A stretch of 64,000 bases of DNA from an uncultured Clostridia bacterium (GCA_944387405.1 CALXET010000001.1:424862-488861); one strand, 5' to 3'. Counted from the stretch's first letter, positions 19,428 to 29,211 are shown. Program-made: numbers and translations. The notes: generated by a model not told the origin, from the sequence alone.

Positions 19428-19892
19428 TTACTCTCCTACTCTTATTGATTCTTCTTTATATCCTTTTTTTCTAAGATATAATTTTATATCTTCTATCTCC
19501 ATGGTTTTCTTCTTTTTATTTATAACATTTTGTGCAGACTTTTTTTCATAATCTAATAACTTATCTTCATTTTGACTAAAATATTCATCTATTATATTTC
19601 TATTTATTCCTTTTGCACACAATTTATATTTTAATTCATATAATGATAAGTTTTTTAAATTGATAGCGTCATCAATAAATCTTTCTACATAGCTTACATC
19701 ATTAATATATCCTAAATCTTTTAATATTTCAATGACTTCTTCTAATAGGACTTCATCTTCATCACGAAATTTTTCTCTTACTTCTTTTTCAGTCCTCTTT
19801 TTAAACATTATATATTTAAGTACTCTTGTTTTTAGCTTTTCTCTCTTATCTAGCTGTGCTAGCTTTTCTTCATCAGCAAATTTTTCAATCAT
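19428..19892 (-). CDS. recX: RecX regulatory protein
   Basis: Small helical-repeat protein that binds inside RecA filaments and modulates recombinase activity. Typical tandem three-helix repeats are seen: RVLKYIMFKKRTEKEVREKF, then LGYINDVSYVERFIDDAINL, then KYKLCAKGINRNIIDEYF. At 154 residues it is at the short end of the family. Position three bases after recA confirms the call. Confidence 0.9.
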   Translation of the reverse strand: MIEKFADEEKLAQLDKREKLKTRVLKYIMFKKRTEKEVREKFRDEDEVLLEEVIEILKDLGYINDVSYVERFIDDAINLKNLSLYELKYKLCAKGINRNIIDEYFSQNEDKLLDYEKKSAQNVINKKKKTMEIEDIKLYLRKKGYKEESIRVGE

Positions 19893-19895
19893 TTA

Positions 19896-20945
19896 TTATT
19901 TGTCTTCCTCTTCTTCTTTTTCTTCTTCATCTCCGCTTAAAGCTTCTTCAAATGCTTTATTATAATTATCTCTTACTTTCTTTTCTATCTCTGCTGCAAT
20001 TTCTGGGTTTTCCCTTAAATATTTCTTAACATTTTCTCTACCTTGTCCTATTTTAGCATTGTTATAGCTAAACCATGCACCACTTTTTTCTATTATATCT
20101 AATTTAACTGCCATATCAAGAATGCTTCCCTCTTTAGAAATACCTTCTCCATACATAATATCAAATTCAGCTTCTCTAAATGGTGGAGCAACTTTATTCT
20201 TTACTACTTTTACTCTTGTCCTATTTCCTACTACTTCACCATCTTGTTTAATACTTTCAATTCTTCTAATATCAAGTCTTACAGAAGCATAGAATTTTAA
20301 TGCTCTACCACCTGGTGTAGTTTCAGGATTTCCAAACATTACTCCAACTTTCTCTCTTAATTGATTTATAAATATAATTGCTGTTTTTGATTTATTTAAT
20401 ACACCAGCAAGTTTTCTTAGAGCTTGAGACATAAGTCTTGCTTGAAGTCCAATATATGAATCTCCCATATCTCCATCAATCTCTGCTTTTGGAACTAGGG
20501 CAGCTACTGAGTCTACTACTATTATATCAATAGCTCCACTTCTTACTAAAGCTTCAACTATTTCAAGTGCTTGCTCTCCTGTATCTGGCTGAGAAACAAT
20601 TAAATCATCTATATTAACACCTAATTTTTTAGCATATACTGGGTCTAAAGCATGTTCAGCATCTATAAAAGCTGCTTCTCCTCCTGTTTTTTGTACTTCA
20701 GCTATTGCATGAAGAGCTAAAGTTGTCTTACCAGAAGATTCTGGTCCATATATTTCTATTATTCTTCCTTTTGGAAGTCCTCCTATTCCTAACGCAACAT
20801 CTAAAGCTAATGATCCAGTAGGTATAGCTTCAACTTCCATTGCTTTATAATCACCAAGTTTCATTACTGAACCTTTTCCAAATTGCTTTTCAATTTGACT
20901 CATAGCAGCATCTAATGCTTTTCTTTTTTCTGAATTTTCTTGCAT
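19896..20945 (-). CDS. recA: Recombinase RecA
   Basis: ATP-dependent strand-exchange protein and SOS co-protease. Walker [10 protein letters not shown] is near 61-69, EHALDP and the Walker B-like [10 protein letters not shown] near 135, the loop [21 protein letters not shown] near 190-210, and an acidic C-terminus ([13 protein letters not shown]). I choose the ATG at 20945 (349 residues) because AGGAGG lies eight bases before it. The open frame extends nine codons further to a TTG, but that stretch contains the ribosome site itself. It is the first gene of recA-recX-scpA. Confidence 0.98.
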   Translation of the reverse strand: MQENSEKRKALDAAMSQIEKQFGKGSVMKLGDYKAMEVEAIPTGSLALDVALGIGGLPKGRIIEIYGPESSGKTTLALHAIAEVQKTGGEAAFIDAEHALDPVYAKKLGVNIDDLIVSQPDTGEQALEIVEALVRSGAIDIIVVDSVAALVPKAEIDGDMGDSYIGLQARLMSQALRKLAGVLNKSKTAIIFINQLREKVGVMFGNPETTPGGRALKFYASVRLDIRRIESIKQDGEVVGNRTRVKVVKNKVAPPFREAEFDIMYGEGISKEGSILDMAVKLDIIEKSGAWFSYNNAKIGQGRENVKKYLRENPEIAAEIEKKVRDNYNKAFEEALSGDEEEKEEEEDK

Positions 20946-20969
20946 ATTAAACTTCCTCCTAAACTTTAC

Positions 20970-20983
20970 CAAACTTTTGTTTG
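20970..20983. promoter_or_regulatory. LexA-like operator in front of recA
   Basis: Inverted repeat CAAAC-N4-GTTTG lies between the -10 and the ribosome site of recA. It is close to the Gram-positive SOS box CGAAC-N4-GTTCG, with G to A changes in both arms. The placement suits a LexA repressor; the identity is inferred. Confidence 0.5.
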
Positions 20984-20988
20984 TATTT

Positions 20989-21016
20989 ATTATATATTAA
21001 ATAATTTTTTTGTCAA
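20989..21016 (-). promoter_or_regulatory. Promoter of recA
   Basis: Consensus -35 TTGACA (21016-21011), 16-base spacer, consensus -10 TATAAT (20994-20989) on the minus strand. Confidence 0.85.
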
Positions 21017-21022
21017 CACTTT

Positions 21023-22636
21023 TTAATAATTTTTTCTATACCAATTCTGAAACTTATTAAATATATTAAAAGCTGTTGGCTTTGTAGTTCCAACTAAATT
21101 AGTATTATATACTACAACATTATTTTTTCTTGCAATTCCTATGAAAGGAACATCAGTATTATATATCGCAATTATTTTATTATACGCATCCTTAATAGCA
21201 GCTGAATCTCCAGTTGAATAAACTTGCTTTAAAAGTTCATTAACTTCATTTGAAGAATAATTTGATGTATTATTTTCTCCCATATAAGTACTAATATTAG
21301 GAGAGTATGAAGTATTAATATTTACTATAATTGCTTCATATCCTGAATGCTTATTTAAATAATTATAATAATTATTTTTTGATACTTGTTTTACTGTAAC
21401 AGAAATTCCTAAATCATTTAATTGATTTTTAATCTCTTCTGCAACCATAATATCAGTATTATTTGAAGTATTTACAGTAATAGTAAAACTAAGAGTAACT
21501 GTCTGATTATTAATTTTCTTTGTCCATCTTCTATTTGAATAGCTCCATCCACCATCCATTAAAATTCTTTTTGCATCATCTAAATTATATTTATTATCAA
21601 CACTTCCACTTGAAAATACCCAACTACCATAATCTAATGGAAATGTACTTTCTCCATAATTATCACCATAATATTTTTTTACAATATTATTCTTATTAAT
21701 TGCATAATTAATTGCCCTTCTTGCATATTTATCTGAAAGTGCTCCATTTCCAGAGCAATTAAATACTAAATAGTCGAATTCTCTTGTAGCATATGTAGCT
21801 GCGGTATATCCTAAAGTTCCTATATATTCTTTAACACTACTTAATGTTGTATCACACATATCTATATTTCCATTTTTAAATGCATTATAGACTTCACCCA
21901 TATTTTTATATAAATTTATATTTATTGTTTCTATTATTGGATTTCTATTATTTATATCCCAATAATTTGTATTTTTCACCAATTTAATTACATTATCTGA
22001 TGTTGTATCAATTCTATACATTCCTGTTCCTGTTGGATTTACATTTTTTGATGTAGATTTAAAATCCTCACCTTCATAAAATTTCTTTGATAAAATAGGA
22101 AAAGTTAAATTATACTCGAAAAATGGAATCTCTCTATTTAAAGTAATATTTAAAGTACTTTCATCTACAACATTTACCTTATCGATTCTTTTTACATTTT
22201 CAGAATATATAGAATCAATTGATTTTAGAGTATTTATCGTAAATTCAACATCACTTGCTGTAAACTTTTCGCCTGATTGAAAATACACATTATCTCTTAA
22301 TTTTATTACATATTCTTTATTATTAGTTTTTGAAATTTCTTTTGCTAAACTATAATTAAAATTATAATTTTCATCAAAAGTAATTAATGAATCATATATT
22401 AATTTAGATATTTGTTGCACATTTTTATTATTACTTAATAATGGATTTATAGTATCAAATTCTGCAATACCTAATCTTAATTCTTTTATAATATTGTACT
22501 CTTCCTCTTCTTTTTTAGCTTGTGGTTCATTTGCTTTAGATGTGGTTTTTTGATATACAACATAAGTTATTACCGCCAAAATAATAACAAATAATATAAA
22601 TATATATTTTATAATATCAGATCTACTCGATTTCAA
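21023..22636 (-). CDS. ABC transporter substrate-binding protein, peptide/nickel family 5
   Basis: Extracytoplasmic solute-binding protein of the oligopeptide type, held by an N-terminal membrane helix (KYIFILFVIILAVITYVVY) rather than a lipobox; I see no Leu-x-x-Cys. The binding fold starts at LRLGIAEFDTINPLL; AKEISKTNNKEYVIKLRDNVYFQSGEKFTASDVEF is the family's middle signature (key residues KLRDNVYFQSGE). I prefer the TTG start at 22636 with GGAAGGTG in front; the open frame also reaches an ATG at 22684 without a ribosome site. No permease genes adjoin it, so it may serve a transporter elsewhere or act as a sensor. Confidence 0.85.
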   Translation of the reverse strand: MKSSRSDIIKYIFILFVIILAVITYVVYQKTTSKANEPQAKKEEEEYNIIKELRLGIAEFDTINPLLSNNKNVQQISKLIYDSLITFDENYNFNYSLAKEISKTNNKEYVIKLRDNVYFQSGEKFTASDVEFTINTLKSIDSIYSENVKRIDKVNVVDESTLNITLNREIPFFEYNLTFPILSKKFYEGEDFKSTSKNVNPTGTGMYRIDTTSDNVIKLVKNTNYWDINNRNPIIETININLYKNMGEVYNAFKNGNIDMCDTTLSSVKEYIGTLGYTAATYATREFDYLVFNCSGNGALSDKYARRAINYAINKNNIVKKYYGDNYGESTFPLDYGSWVFSSGSVDNKYNLDDAKRILMDGGWSYSNRRWTKKINNQTVTLSFTITVNTSNNTDIMVAEEIKNQLNDLGISVTVKQVSKNNYYNYLNKHSGYEAIIVNINTSYSPNISTYMGENNTSNYSSNEVNELLKQVYSTGDSAAIKDAYNKIIAIYNTDVPFIGIARKNNVVVYNTNLVGTTKPTAFNIFNKFQNWYRKNY

Positions 22637-22713
22637 AATATTCACCTTCCAATGCTTATATAATATATTAATTTTGCTTAGCATGCAAGATATTTTATGT
22701 TGTATTTTTTAAA

Positions 22714-22753
22714 AAGAAAAAAATAAAGCGAGCACATATAGTCCCGCCCGCTT
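22714..22753 (-). terminator. Terminator after spoVS
   Basis: Stem AAGCGGGC / GCTCGCTT (one G-U) followed by TATTTTTTTC on the minus strand, 15 bases past the stop. Confidence 0.8.
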
Positions 22754-22767
22754 CATACTATATTTAC

Positions 22768-23031
22768 TTATTTTCTAGACTCAATAATCAGCTTAATTCC
22801 TGTTCTATCCTCTCCTTCTACTTGTACTTCTGCAAATGCTGGTATACATATAAGATCAACTCCTGATGGTGCAACAAATCCTCTTGCTATTGCAACTGCC
22901 TTTATTGCTTGATTTAGTGCACCTGCACCGATTGCTTGCATTTCTGCCTTTGTAGTTTCTTTTACCAATCCAGCTATAGCTCCTGCTACTGAATTTGGAT
23001 TTGATTTTGATGAAATTTTTAAAACTTCCAT
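22768..23031 (-). CDS. spoVS: Stage V sporulation protein S
   Basis: Small Alba-like protein required at a late sporulation stage. The sequence is nearly the family consensus: MEVLKISSKSNPNSVAGAIA, VKETTKAEMQAIGAGALNQA, a RGFVAPSGVDLICIPAF segment and a closing GIKLIIESRK. It is 87 residues, full length. It follows ymdB as in Bacillus, where ymdB-spoVS are neighbours. A strong hairpin ends the transcript. Confidence 0.97.
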   Translation of the reverse strand: MEVLKISSKSNPNSVAGAIAGLVKETTKAEMQAIGAGALNQAIKAVAIARGFVAPSGVDLICIPAFAEVQVEGEDRTGIKLIIESRK

Positions 23032-23162
23032 TTCTTGCCTCCTAATTTTTTATTTTGTTTCGTTTACAAACTTTTTATATAACAAATATATTCCAAAGTC
23101 TAGTAGATTATGGCAAAATCTGGAACAATCGTATTCCTTATTTTTCGCTTATTCGACATGTT

Positions 23163-23933
23163 TTACAAATTTACTCTTTTAACATTTACTACTTTTCCTG
23201 TTTCGTCATTTATATCAAAAATACAACTATTTAATTTTGCTTTTCCTTCTGCCATTTTATATCTTTCAGGAAGGCAAGTTACAAATCTCTTAAATGAAAC
23301 ATCTACATCCATTCCAATAACAGATTTAATAGGTCCTGTCATTCCTAAATCAGTAATATAACCTGTTCCTTTTTCAAGTATAGTTTCATCTGCTGTCTGT
23401 ACATGAGTGTGAGTTCCAAAAACAATATTTGCCCTACCATCTAAATAATAACCCATCGCTATTTTTTCAGCAGTTGCTTCAGCATGAAAATCTACAATAA
23501 TATAGTCAACTGTATCTTTTATTTTTTCTATTATTCTATCTATAGTAGTAAAAGGATTTTCACTCAATACATTCATAGTTACTCTTCCAATTAAATTAAC
23601 TACTGCTACTTTCTTACCTTTACATAAATATATTCCATATCCTTTTCCAGGATTTGACTCAGGATAATTTGCAGGTCTTACTATCTTATCATCATCTATA
23701 AAATTAAAAACATCTTTTTTTGCCCATGTATGATTTCCAAGTGTTACAACATCTGCACCTAAACTTAAGATTGTTTTATATGATTTTTCATTTATCCCCA
23801 TTCCATCTGCAACATTTTCACCATTTACTATAACAAAATCTATATTTTCTCTTTTTATTAAAGAAGGTAATTCTTGTTCTAATTTTCTTAATCCTTCTGA
23901 TCCTATTAAATCTCCTACTGCTAAAACTCTCAT
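23163..23933 (-). CDS. ymdB: YmdB-family metallophosphoesterase
   Basis: Di-metal phosphoesterase hydrolysing 2',3'- and 3',5'-cyclic nucleotides; in Bacillus it shapes biofilm and developmental choices. The metal-binding motifs are GDLIG (Asp8), NGENVADG (Glu/Asn near 39-40), GNHTW near 67, DFHAEATAEK near 150 and GTHTHVQTADE near 176. At 256 residues it is full length. The start at 23933 has GGAGAAAAAG before the ATG. Confidence 0.95.
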   Translation of the reverse strand: MRVLAVGDLIGSEGLRKLEQELPSLIKRENIDFVIVNGENVADGMGINEKSYKTILSLGADVVTLGNHTWAKKDVFNFIDDDKIVRPANYPESNPGKGYGIYLCKGKKVAVVNLIGRVTMNVLSENPFTTIDRIIEKIKDTVDYIIVDFHAEATAEKIAMGYYLDGRANIVFGTHTHVQTADETILEKGTGYITDLGMTGPIKSVIGMDVDVSFKRFVTCLPERYKMAEGKAKLNSCIFDINDETGKVVNVKRVNL

Positions 23934-24001
23934 CTTTTTCTCCTTTTTCTAAAATAAAATATATTTAAACAATATAATAATACTATAAAAACATTATTAA
24001 T

Positions 24002-24890
24002 TCAACAATCTTCTAGTATATCATCTATACTCAGTACCATTTTTGCTCCATCTCTTAAGAGTTCATTTGATCCTTTAGAATTCATACTTGTTATATTTCC
24101 GAGGAATTGCATACACATCTTTTCCTTGCTCCAAAGCAAGATTAGCTGTAATTAGGCTGCCGCTTCTTTGCTTTGCTTCAACAACTATTATTCCATCAGA
24201 TATTCCACTTACTATTCTATTTCTCATTGGGAAATTCTCTCTTCTTGGTTCCATTCCTAAATAATATTCAGATATAATTGCTCCATTATTTTTTAAAATT
24301 TCCTCATACACCTTTTTATTTTCTTTTGGGTATACAATATCTATGCCACATCCTAAAACTCCTATAGTGGGCTTTTTATTTAAAATACACCCTATATGAG
24401 CCATAGAATCAATACCTCTTGCTAATCCACTAACTACTATAATATTATTTTTAGAAAGTTTTTTAGAAATTTCTTTTGCAACATATTTTCCATATTCAGT
24501 TGCATCTCTACAACCAACTATAGATATAGCTTTATTATTTAATATATTATCATTTCCCTTTAAATATAATAATATTGGATAATCATATATGTGTAATAAG
24601 TTTTTTGGGTATTTATTATCTAAAAAAGTTATAATTTTAATATTTTTATCTTCTAAATCTTTTTCTAATTTTTCTAAATTAACATTGTTTTTACTTGAAA
24701 TAATATCAATTACGATTTTTTCTAGTTTTTTTATACTAAAATTTAAATTGTACAATTTCTTATATATATCTTCTTTAGTACTTTTCCAAATCTCTTCGGG
24801 TTTATTGTCAAAAACTCTCAATATTTCAATTTTATCTTTTGGTCTAAAATTAAAAATTGAGAACCAAATCCAGTATTTTATATTTTCCAT
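24002..24890 (-). CDS. dprA: DNA-processing protein DprA, needing a +1 shift at CGG
   Basis: Loads RecA on incoming single-stranded DNA. The Rossmann-like fold shows VGCRDATEYGKYVAKEI, VVSGLARGIDSMAHIG and GVLGCGIDIVYPKEN, then FPMRNRIVSGISDGIIVVEA and SGSLITANLALEQGKDVYAIP. At codon 264 (CGG, 24101-24099) the zero frame leaves homology and stops seven codons later, at 24075. Skipping the C gives GNITSMNSKGSNELLRDGA and 32 more family-like residues to the TGA at 24004-24002, for a 295-residue protein. The resumed frame restores the conserved PG...G-N-LI-GA ending of DprA, so the downstream part is clearly still under selection. Reading: join of 24890-24102 and 24100-24002. Confidence 0.88.
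24099..24101 (-). other. +1 frameshift site CGG in dprA
   Basis: Zero-frame context ATT CCT CGG AAA TAT. Homology resumes as CCT (C) GGA AAT, restoring Pro-Gly-Asn. Confidence 0.8.
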
Positions 24891-24930
24891 ATAACCTCCT
24901 AAATTATAGTCCCCAATTTAAATTAAATTT

Positions 24931-25782
24931 TTATTTATTTTGATCTTTTGCTGCTTTTACTACATTTGTCATAAGCATTGCAATCGTCATTGGTCCAACT
25001 CCTCCTGGAACTGGAGTAATATAAGATGCTTTTTTACTTACTTCATCGAAATCAACATCACCTTTAAGTTTTCCATCTTCTCCTCTATTTATTCCTACAT
25101 CTATAACTACTACACCTTCTTTTACCATATCGCCTTTTAAAAATTCTTTTTTTCCTATTGCAGCTACTATAATATCTGCATTTTTTGTTATATCATTGAT
25201 ATTCTTTGTTTTTGAATGGCAAATTGTAACTGTAGCATTTTTATTTAATAAACATTGTGACATAGGCTTTCCGACTATATTACTTCTACCAAGTACTACT
25301 GCATTTTTTCCTTCTATATCAATATTATATTCTTCAAGCATTTTTATCACACCAAATGGTGTGCATGAAATAAATCCTTTTTGTCCTAATGTTAATTTAC
25401 CAACATTTACAGGATTAAATCCATCAACATCTTTTTCAGGAGAAATTCTTCTAAATGCTTCATTTATGTCTAAGTTTTTAGGAATAGGACTTTGTAGAAG
25501 TATTCCATTTATTTTATCATTATCATTTAATCTATCTATTAAATCTAATAACTCTTTTTGAGTAGTATTTTCATCTAATAGAAATTCTTCAAACTCGATA
25601 CCAATCTCGTCACAGGCTTTGCTTTTATTTCTGACATATATTTGTGATGCAGGATCACTTCCTACCATAATTACTGCAAGCTTTGGATGAATATTATCAT
25701 CTTTTTTTAATTTTTCTACTTCATCTTTTAATTCAAGTCTTACCTTTTTTGCAAGCTCTTTTCCATCAATAATTTGTGCCAT
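24931..25782 (-). CDS. folD: Bifunctional methylenetetrahydrofolate dehydrogenase/cyclohydrolase
   Basis: Interconverts 5,10-methylene- and 10-formyl-tetrahydrofolate. Motifs include YVRNKSKACDEIGI with the catalytic Lys near 56, the folate-site signature EKDVDGFNPVNVGKL near 120, VVLGRSNIVGKPMSQCL for the NADP site near 165, and PVPGGVGPMTIAMLM near 259. At 283 residues it is full length. It contains an in-frame GTC GGA (the pentamer TCGGA) without any frame disruption, a useful control for the CGG sites. It stands 40 bases upstream of dprA. Confidence 0.97.
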   Translation of the reverse strand: MAQIIDGKELAKKVRLELKDEVEKLKKDDNIHPKLAVIMVGSDPASQIYVRNKSKACDEIGIEFEEFLLDENTTQKELLDLIDRLNDNDKINGILLQSPIPKNLDINEAFRRISPEKDVDGFNPVNVGKLTLGQKGFISCTPFGVIKMLEEYNIDIEGKNAVVLGRSNIVGKPMSQCLLNKNATVTICHSKTKNINDITKNADIIVAAIGKKEFLKGDMVKEGVVVIDVGINRGEDGKLKGDVDFDEVSKKASYITPVPGGVGPMTIAMLMTNVVKAAKDQNK

Positions 25783-25867
25783 CTTTTTTCTCCTTTTTAT
25801 TTTACTTATTTAGTTCTAATCTGTTTTACTTTTTTATATTAATATAATTTTATTTTATTACTAATAA

Positions 25868-26653
25868 TTAAACTAAGAAATACCATCCTATAACAAATAA
25901 TCCAAGTAATACTCTATATATAGCAAATATCTTAAAGCTACCTTTTTTAAGAAAGCTCATTAAGAATTTTATTACAAATAAACCAACTATGAAGCTTGTA
26001 AATACACCTATAAAAAATTCTTTTGTAAGTTCAAATACTCCTAATTTTAAAATCACTGCAGCAAATATCATAGGTGTTGATAGTAAAAATGTATATTTTG
26101 CAACACTTTCTCTATCTACTTTTAAAGCTCTACCTACTGTAATTGTTGCACCAGATCTAGATACACCAGGAATAAATGCCAAAACTTGTGACATTGTAAT
26201 TAAAAATGATTGTTTAAATGTCATAGTTTCATATGTATATTCTGATTTTGATTTTTTATCTACCACATATAAAAGTATACCCATTATAATAAGAGCTCCT
26301 GCAACTATTAAAGGGTGTCTTAAACTATCCTCAAAACATTTATCAAATATTAAACCTATAATTCCTGCTGGTATTGTGCCTATTACCATATAGAAAAATA
26401 TTTTTGATTCTAAACTATCTTTCTTATGTACAACTTTTTCATAAGCTCCTTTAAATAAATTAAGCCAATCTTTAAAAAAGAATATACATATTGCAAGTAA
26501 AGTTCCAAAATGTAATGCTATATCAAATGCATCTGGTATATCCCAATTAAAGAAAAAATCTGATATTAAATATAAATGTCCTGAACTAGATATCGGTAAA
26601 AGTTCAGTAAGTCCTTGTACTACTCCAAGTATTATTGCTTGATATGTCTCCAT
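25868..26653 (-). CDS. uppP: Undecaprenyl-diphosphatase (BacA/UppP)
   Basis: Membrane enzyme that recycles the lipid carrier of cell-wall synthesis; overproduction gives bacitracin resistance. The two signature loops are visible: QGLTELLPISSSGHL near 14-28 and PGVSRSGATITVGRAL near 161-176. Seven to eight membrane helices and a 261-residue length match the family. It lies 126 bases downstream of dpaA's resumed stop, separated by a weak hairpin. Confidence 0.97.
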   Translation of the reverse strand: METYQAIILGVVQGLTELLPISSSGHLYLISDFFFNWDIPDAFDIALHFGTLLAICIFFFKDWLNLFKGAYEKVVHKKDSLESKIFFYMVIGTIPAGIIGLIFDKCFEDSLRHPLIVAGALIIMGILLYVVDKKSKSEYTYETMTFKQSFLITMSQVLAFIPGVSRSGATITVGRALKVDRESVAKYTFLLSTPMIFAAVILKLGVFELTKEFFIGVFTSFIVGLFVIKFLMSFLKKGSFKIFAIYRVLLGLFVIGWYFLV

Positions 26654-26732
26654 TTTTTTAAGTTCCTTTCTTCTCCTTATTTTATCTTTTATTTATTTTT
26701 TACTATATTTAAATACTTAAATAAATCATATT

Positions 26733-26762
26733 AATATAGGCACTATAATATGTGCCTATATT
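26733..26762 (-). terminator. Hairpin after dpaA
   Basis: Stem AATATAGGCAC / GTGCCTATATT with an 8-base loop lies just past the dpaA stop reached by the shifted frame. The U-run is poor, so it is a moderate terminator at best. Confidence 0.5.
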
Positions 26763-26784
26763 ATATTTTGCTATTAGATTTATG

Positions 26785-27664
26785 CTATATTTCTTTTAAT
26801 ATATGATATAAAGTTTCTTGAATAAATTGTGCTGATGTAAGAGGTGCAACTTTTCCGAGGTAAAGACAAAGCCCATATAACTTTTAAATTTAATTTTCTT
26901 GCAGCCACTCTGTTTACTCCACCAGGATTTGAAGATAAGTCTATAATTGTGCAATCTTTTTTTACATATTTTAGTCTGTTTTCATCTAATATTAAAAATG
27001 GTATTGTATTTATTATTATGTCATAATCTCCAAGTGTACTTTCAAGTTCACTTAAATGCACAGGAGTATATCCATAAGCTTTTATCCATGCAATATCTGA
27101 ATCTTTTCTAGCTTCACAAGATACTTTTGCTCCAATACCGTCTAGCATTTTAGCTAAAACTTTTCCTACTCTACCAAATCCCATTACTAAAATTTTACTA
27201 CCATGAATTGTTTTTTGAGTCTCTTCCATAGCAAGTTGAATTGTTCCTTCTGCAGTTGATATTGTATTTAATACAACAAGTTCTTCTCTTTTTAATAAAT
27301 CAATATATGTTATACTTCCTGCTTGAAGCTTTTCTGCAACGTCATCTGTTATTTTTCCTGCTATAAATGTCTTATTTTTATGTGCCATTTCATCAATTAC
27401 ATCAATTATTTGTATTTTATCTTCACTAAATGGTGCACTTAAATTCTTTCTATCTACAGAAAGTGGCATAGGTCCTAATATAATGTCTGCACTGTCAACA
27501 GCCTGTTTTACAGAATCACATTTTATAAAATTACTATTTCCTTCTGGAAGGTCTTCAGAATTTTCTACACCATATGCATATACTGTAAAATCATCTTCTA
27601 CTAATAATTCTACTAACTTTACGATTCTCAAATCTCCACCAATTACTGATACTACCTTATTCAC
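26785..27664 (-). CDS. spoVFA: Dipicolinate synthase subunit A, needing a +1 shift at CGG
   Basis: Makes the spore solute dipicolinic acid from dihydrodipicolinate in the mother cell, with subunit B. The N-terminal Rossmann part (VSVIGGDLRIVKLVELL) and the NAD motif LVMGFGRVGKVLAKML near 150-165 are seen, then IINTIPFLIL and DLSSNPGGV. At codon 270 (CGG, 26857-26855) the zero frame departs into 24 unrelated residues. Skipping the C restores GKVAPLTSAQFIQETLYHIL and ends at TAG 26787-26785, giving 292 residues, close to the Bacillus protein (~297). The restored LPGKVAP is the family's own C-terminal motif. dpaB is not next to it. Reading: join of 27664-26858 and 26856-26785. Confidence 0.88.
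26855..26857 (-). other. +1 frameshift site CGG in spoVFA
   Basis: Zero-frame context TTA CCT CGG AAA AGT. Homology resumes as CCT (C) GGA AAA, restoring Pro-Gly-Lys. It is the same nine-base CCTCGGAAA as in dprA. Confidence 0.8.
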
Positions 27665-27695
27665 TTTTTTATCATCCTTTCATTTGTTTTTTATT

Positions 27696-28986
27696 TTAAT
27701 AATCTTTTTCCTTTTGTATCTCTAAAGACTCTTCACTTTCAAGCTCTGCGTTTCTTTCTGCTTCTTTTCTAATTCTCTTTACTTCCTCTTCTTTAAAAAT
27801 TGTATCTAATTTAGCATTGATTCTATTTTTTATTTCATTTTCATTTAAGTCTTTAATTAATATATATGTATCTTCTAAATATTTTTGCACATCTTCTTCT
27901 CTTTTTCCAACTTTTTTATGCTCTTTTTTATGTTCATGCTCTTCATTCATCTTAGCAGAAACTGTAATATACTTTCTAATTGGTTCGAATAATTCTTCTT
28001 TAGTTATTATTTTTAAATAAGTCTCATCTAATTCTATTGCTTTATTCGCAAATAAAATAGCTTTATCTTTTTCATCTTTAAGCATTGCTATTTTTGCAAG
28101 TTGATAATATGCTTTTGCTTCTAGTTCTTCATCTAATAAACATTCTTCAAAATACTTTTCTGCATCTTCTAAATCTTTCTCTATTAATGCAATTTGTCCT
28201 AGATTATATTTTGCATTATGAAGTCTATGATTAATTTCAGCTGCTTTTTCATAACATTCTTTTGCACTTGAAAAATCATTTAATCTTGTATATGCAATTC
28301 CTAAATTATAGTATAAATCATAATCTGCTGGCTTATATCTTAAGGCATCTGTATATACTGAAACCGCTTCTTTAAATCTTTCTTTTTCACATAACAAATC
28401 TCCTAGTAAGATTGAAGCATCATAATATTCTGGTTTTTTTGAAATTAGATTTTGAAGCATTTCTATTGCTTCATCTTTTTTCCCAAGTTCATTTAAAAGA
28501 TTAGCTATCTTATAATATGAATTATAATCTTTAGTATTGCAATCAACAGCAAGTACATACTCATCAATTGCTCTTCTCATTCCGCCTTCTTTTTCATATA
28601 ATTTTGCAAGCATTACATGTCCTATATAACTATTAGGATATTTTTCTACTAATTTTAATAACATAGCTTTTGCTGCTTTTTTATCTCCAATTATCATAAG
28701 AAATTTACTCGCAATTGTATATATTATTTCAGTAAATATATAACCTTTTTCTTCTAAAATAATAATTATCACTGGAATAATAACTGAAAAAATATACATC
28801 AAACTTTTTAAAAATATACTAAAAGCTTCTCCTACTAATATTTCAATAAAGTTTATTAAAATTCCGAATAGCTTCTATTGCGAGTACTCCTACATAAGTT
28901 GTATCATTTCTTCTTATTAACTTAGCAAAAATTATAATAAATAAAGAAAATGCTAACATATTAAAAATAAGTTTTTCAATTAACAT
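27696..28986 (-). CDS. Membrane-anchored TPR protein, needing a +1 shift at CGG
   Basis: A tetratricopeptide protein, probably a scaffold on the cytosolic face; the function is unknown. The downstream open frame begins at an ATG (28802) with no clear ribosome site. Upstream, AGGAG precedes an ATG at 28986 that encodes 40 residues with a membrane helix (LIFNMLAFSLFIIIFAKLI) and then hits CGG at 28866-28864. Skipping the C gives GILINFIEILVGEAFSIFLK and runs into the TPR frame, for 429 residues in all. Roughly eight TPR units follow (for example YYKIANLLNELGKKDEAIEML, DLYYNLGIAYTRLNDFSSAK; shortened), then a charged coiled tail. Zero frame would stop six codons after CGG. Reading: join of 28986-28867 and 28865-27696. 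Confidence 0.75.
28864..28866 (-). other. +1 frameshift site CGG in the TPR gene
   Basis: Zero-frame context GCT ATT CGG AAT TTT. The long frame resumes as ATT (C) GGA ATT. Confidence 0.75.
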
Positions 28987-29123
28987 TTCCTGACTCCTCT
29001 CTTTAAGCAATCCTAGAATTTGCTTTATCTATCACAATTTTTTCTCATTATATCACATGACTTTTTTTAAAACAAGATTAACCTTATTAATTGTATTTTA
29101 TCTTTTTTATTTTTTAATAAATA

Positions 29124-29152
29124 TTGACAAACATTTTTCAAGATTATACTAT
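29124..29152 (+). promoter_or_regulatory. Promoter of rqcH
   Basis: Consensus -35 TTGACA (29124-29129), 17-base spacer, -10 TACTAT (29147-29152). TATACT at 29145 is an alternative with a 15-base spacer. Confidence 0.6.
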
Positions 29153-29211
29153 TATTAAGGTATATTACGCAACAAACATAAATAATATAAATTTTAAAAA
29201 AGGAGAAACAA

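Noticed and set aside
24075..28866. Calling dprA, spoVFA and the TPR gene ordinary pseudogenes
   Set aside because: All breaks share the same zero-frame codon and context, the resumed frames are complete and family-like, and no other kind of damage is present. Independent decay would give varied lesions.
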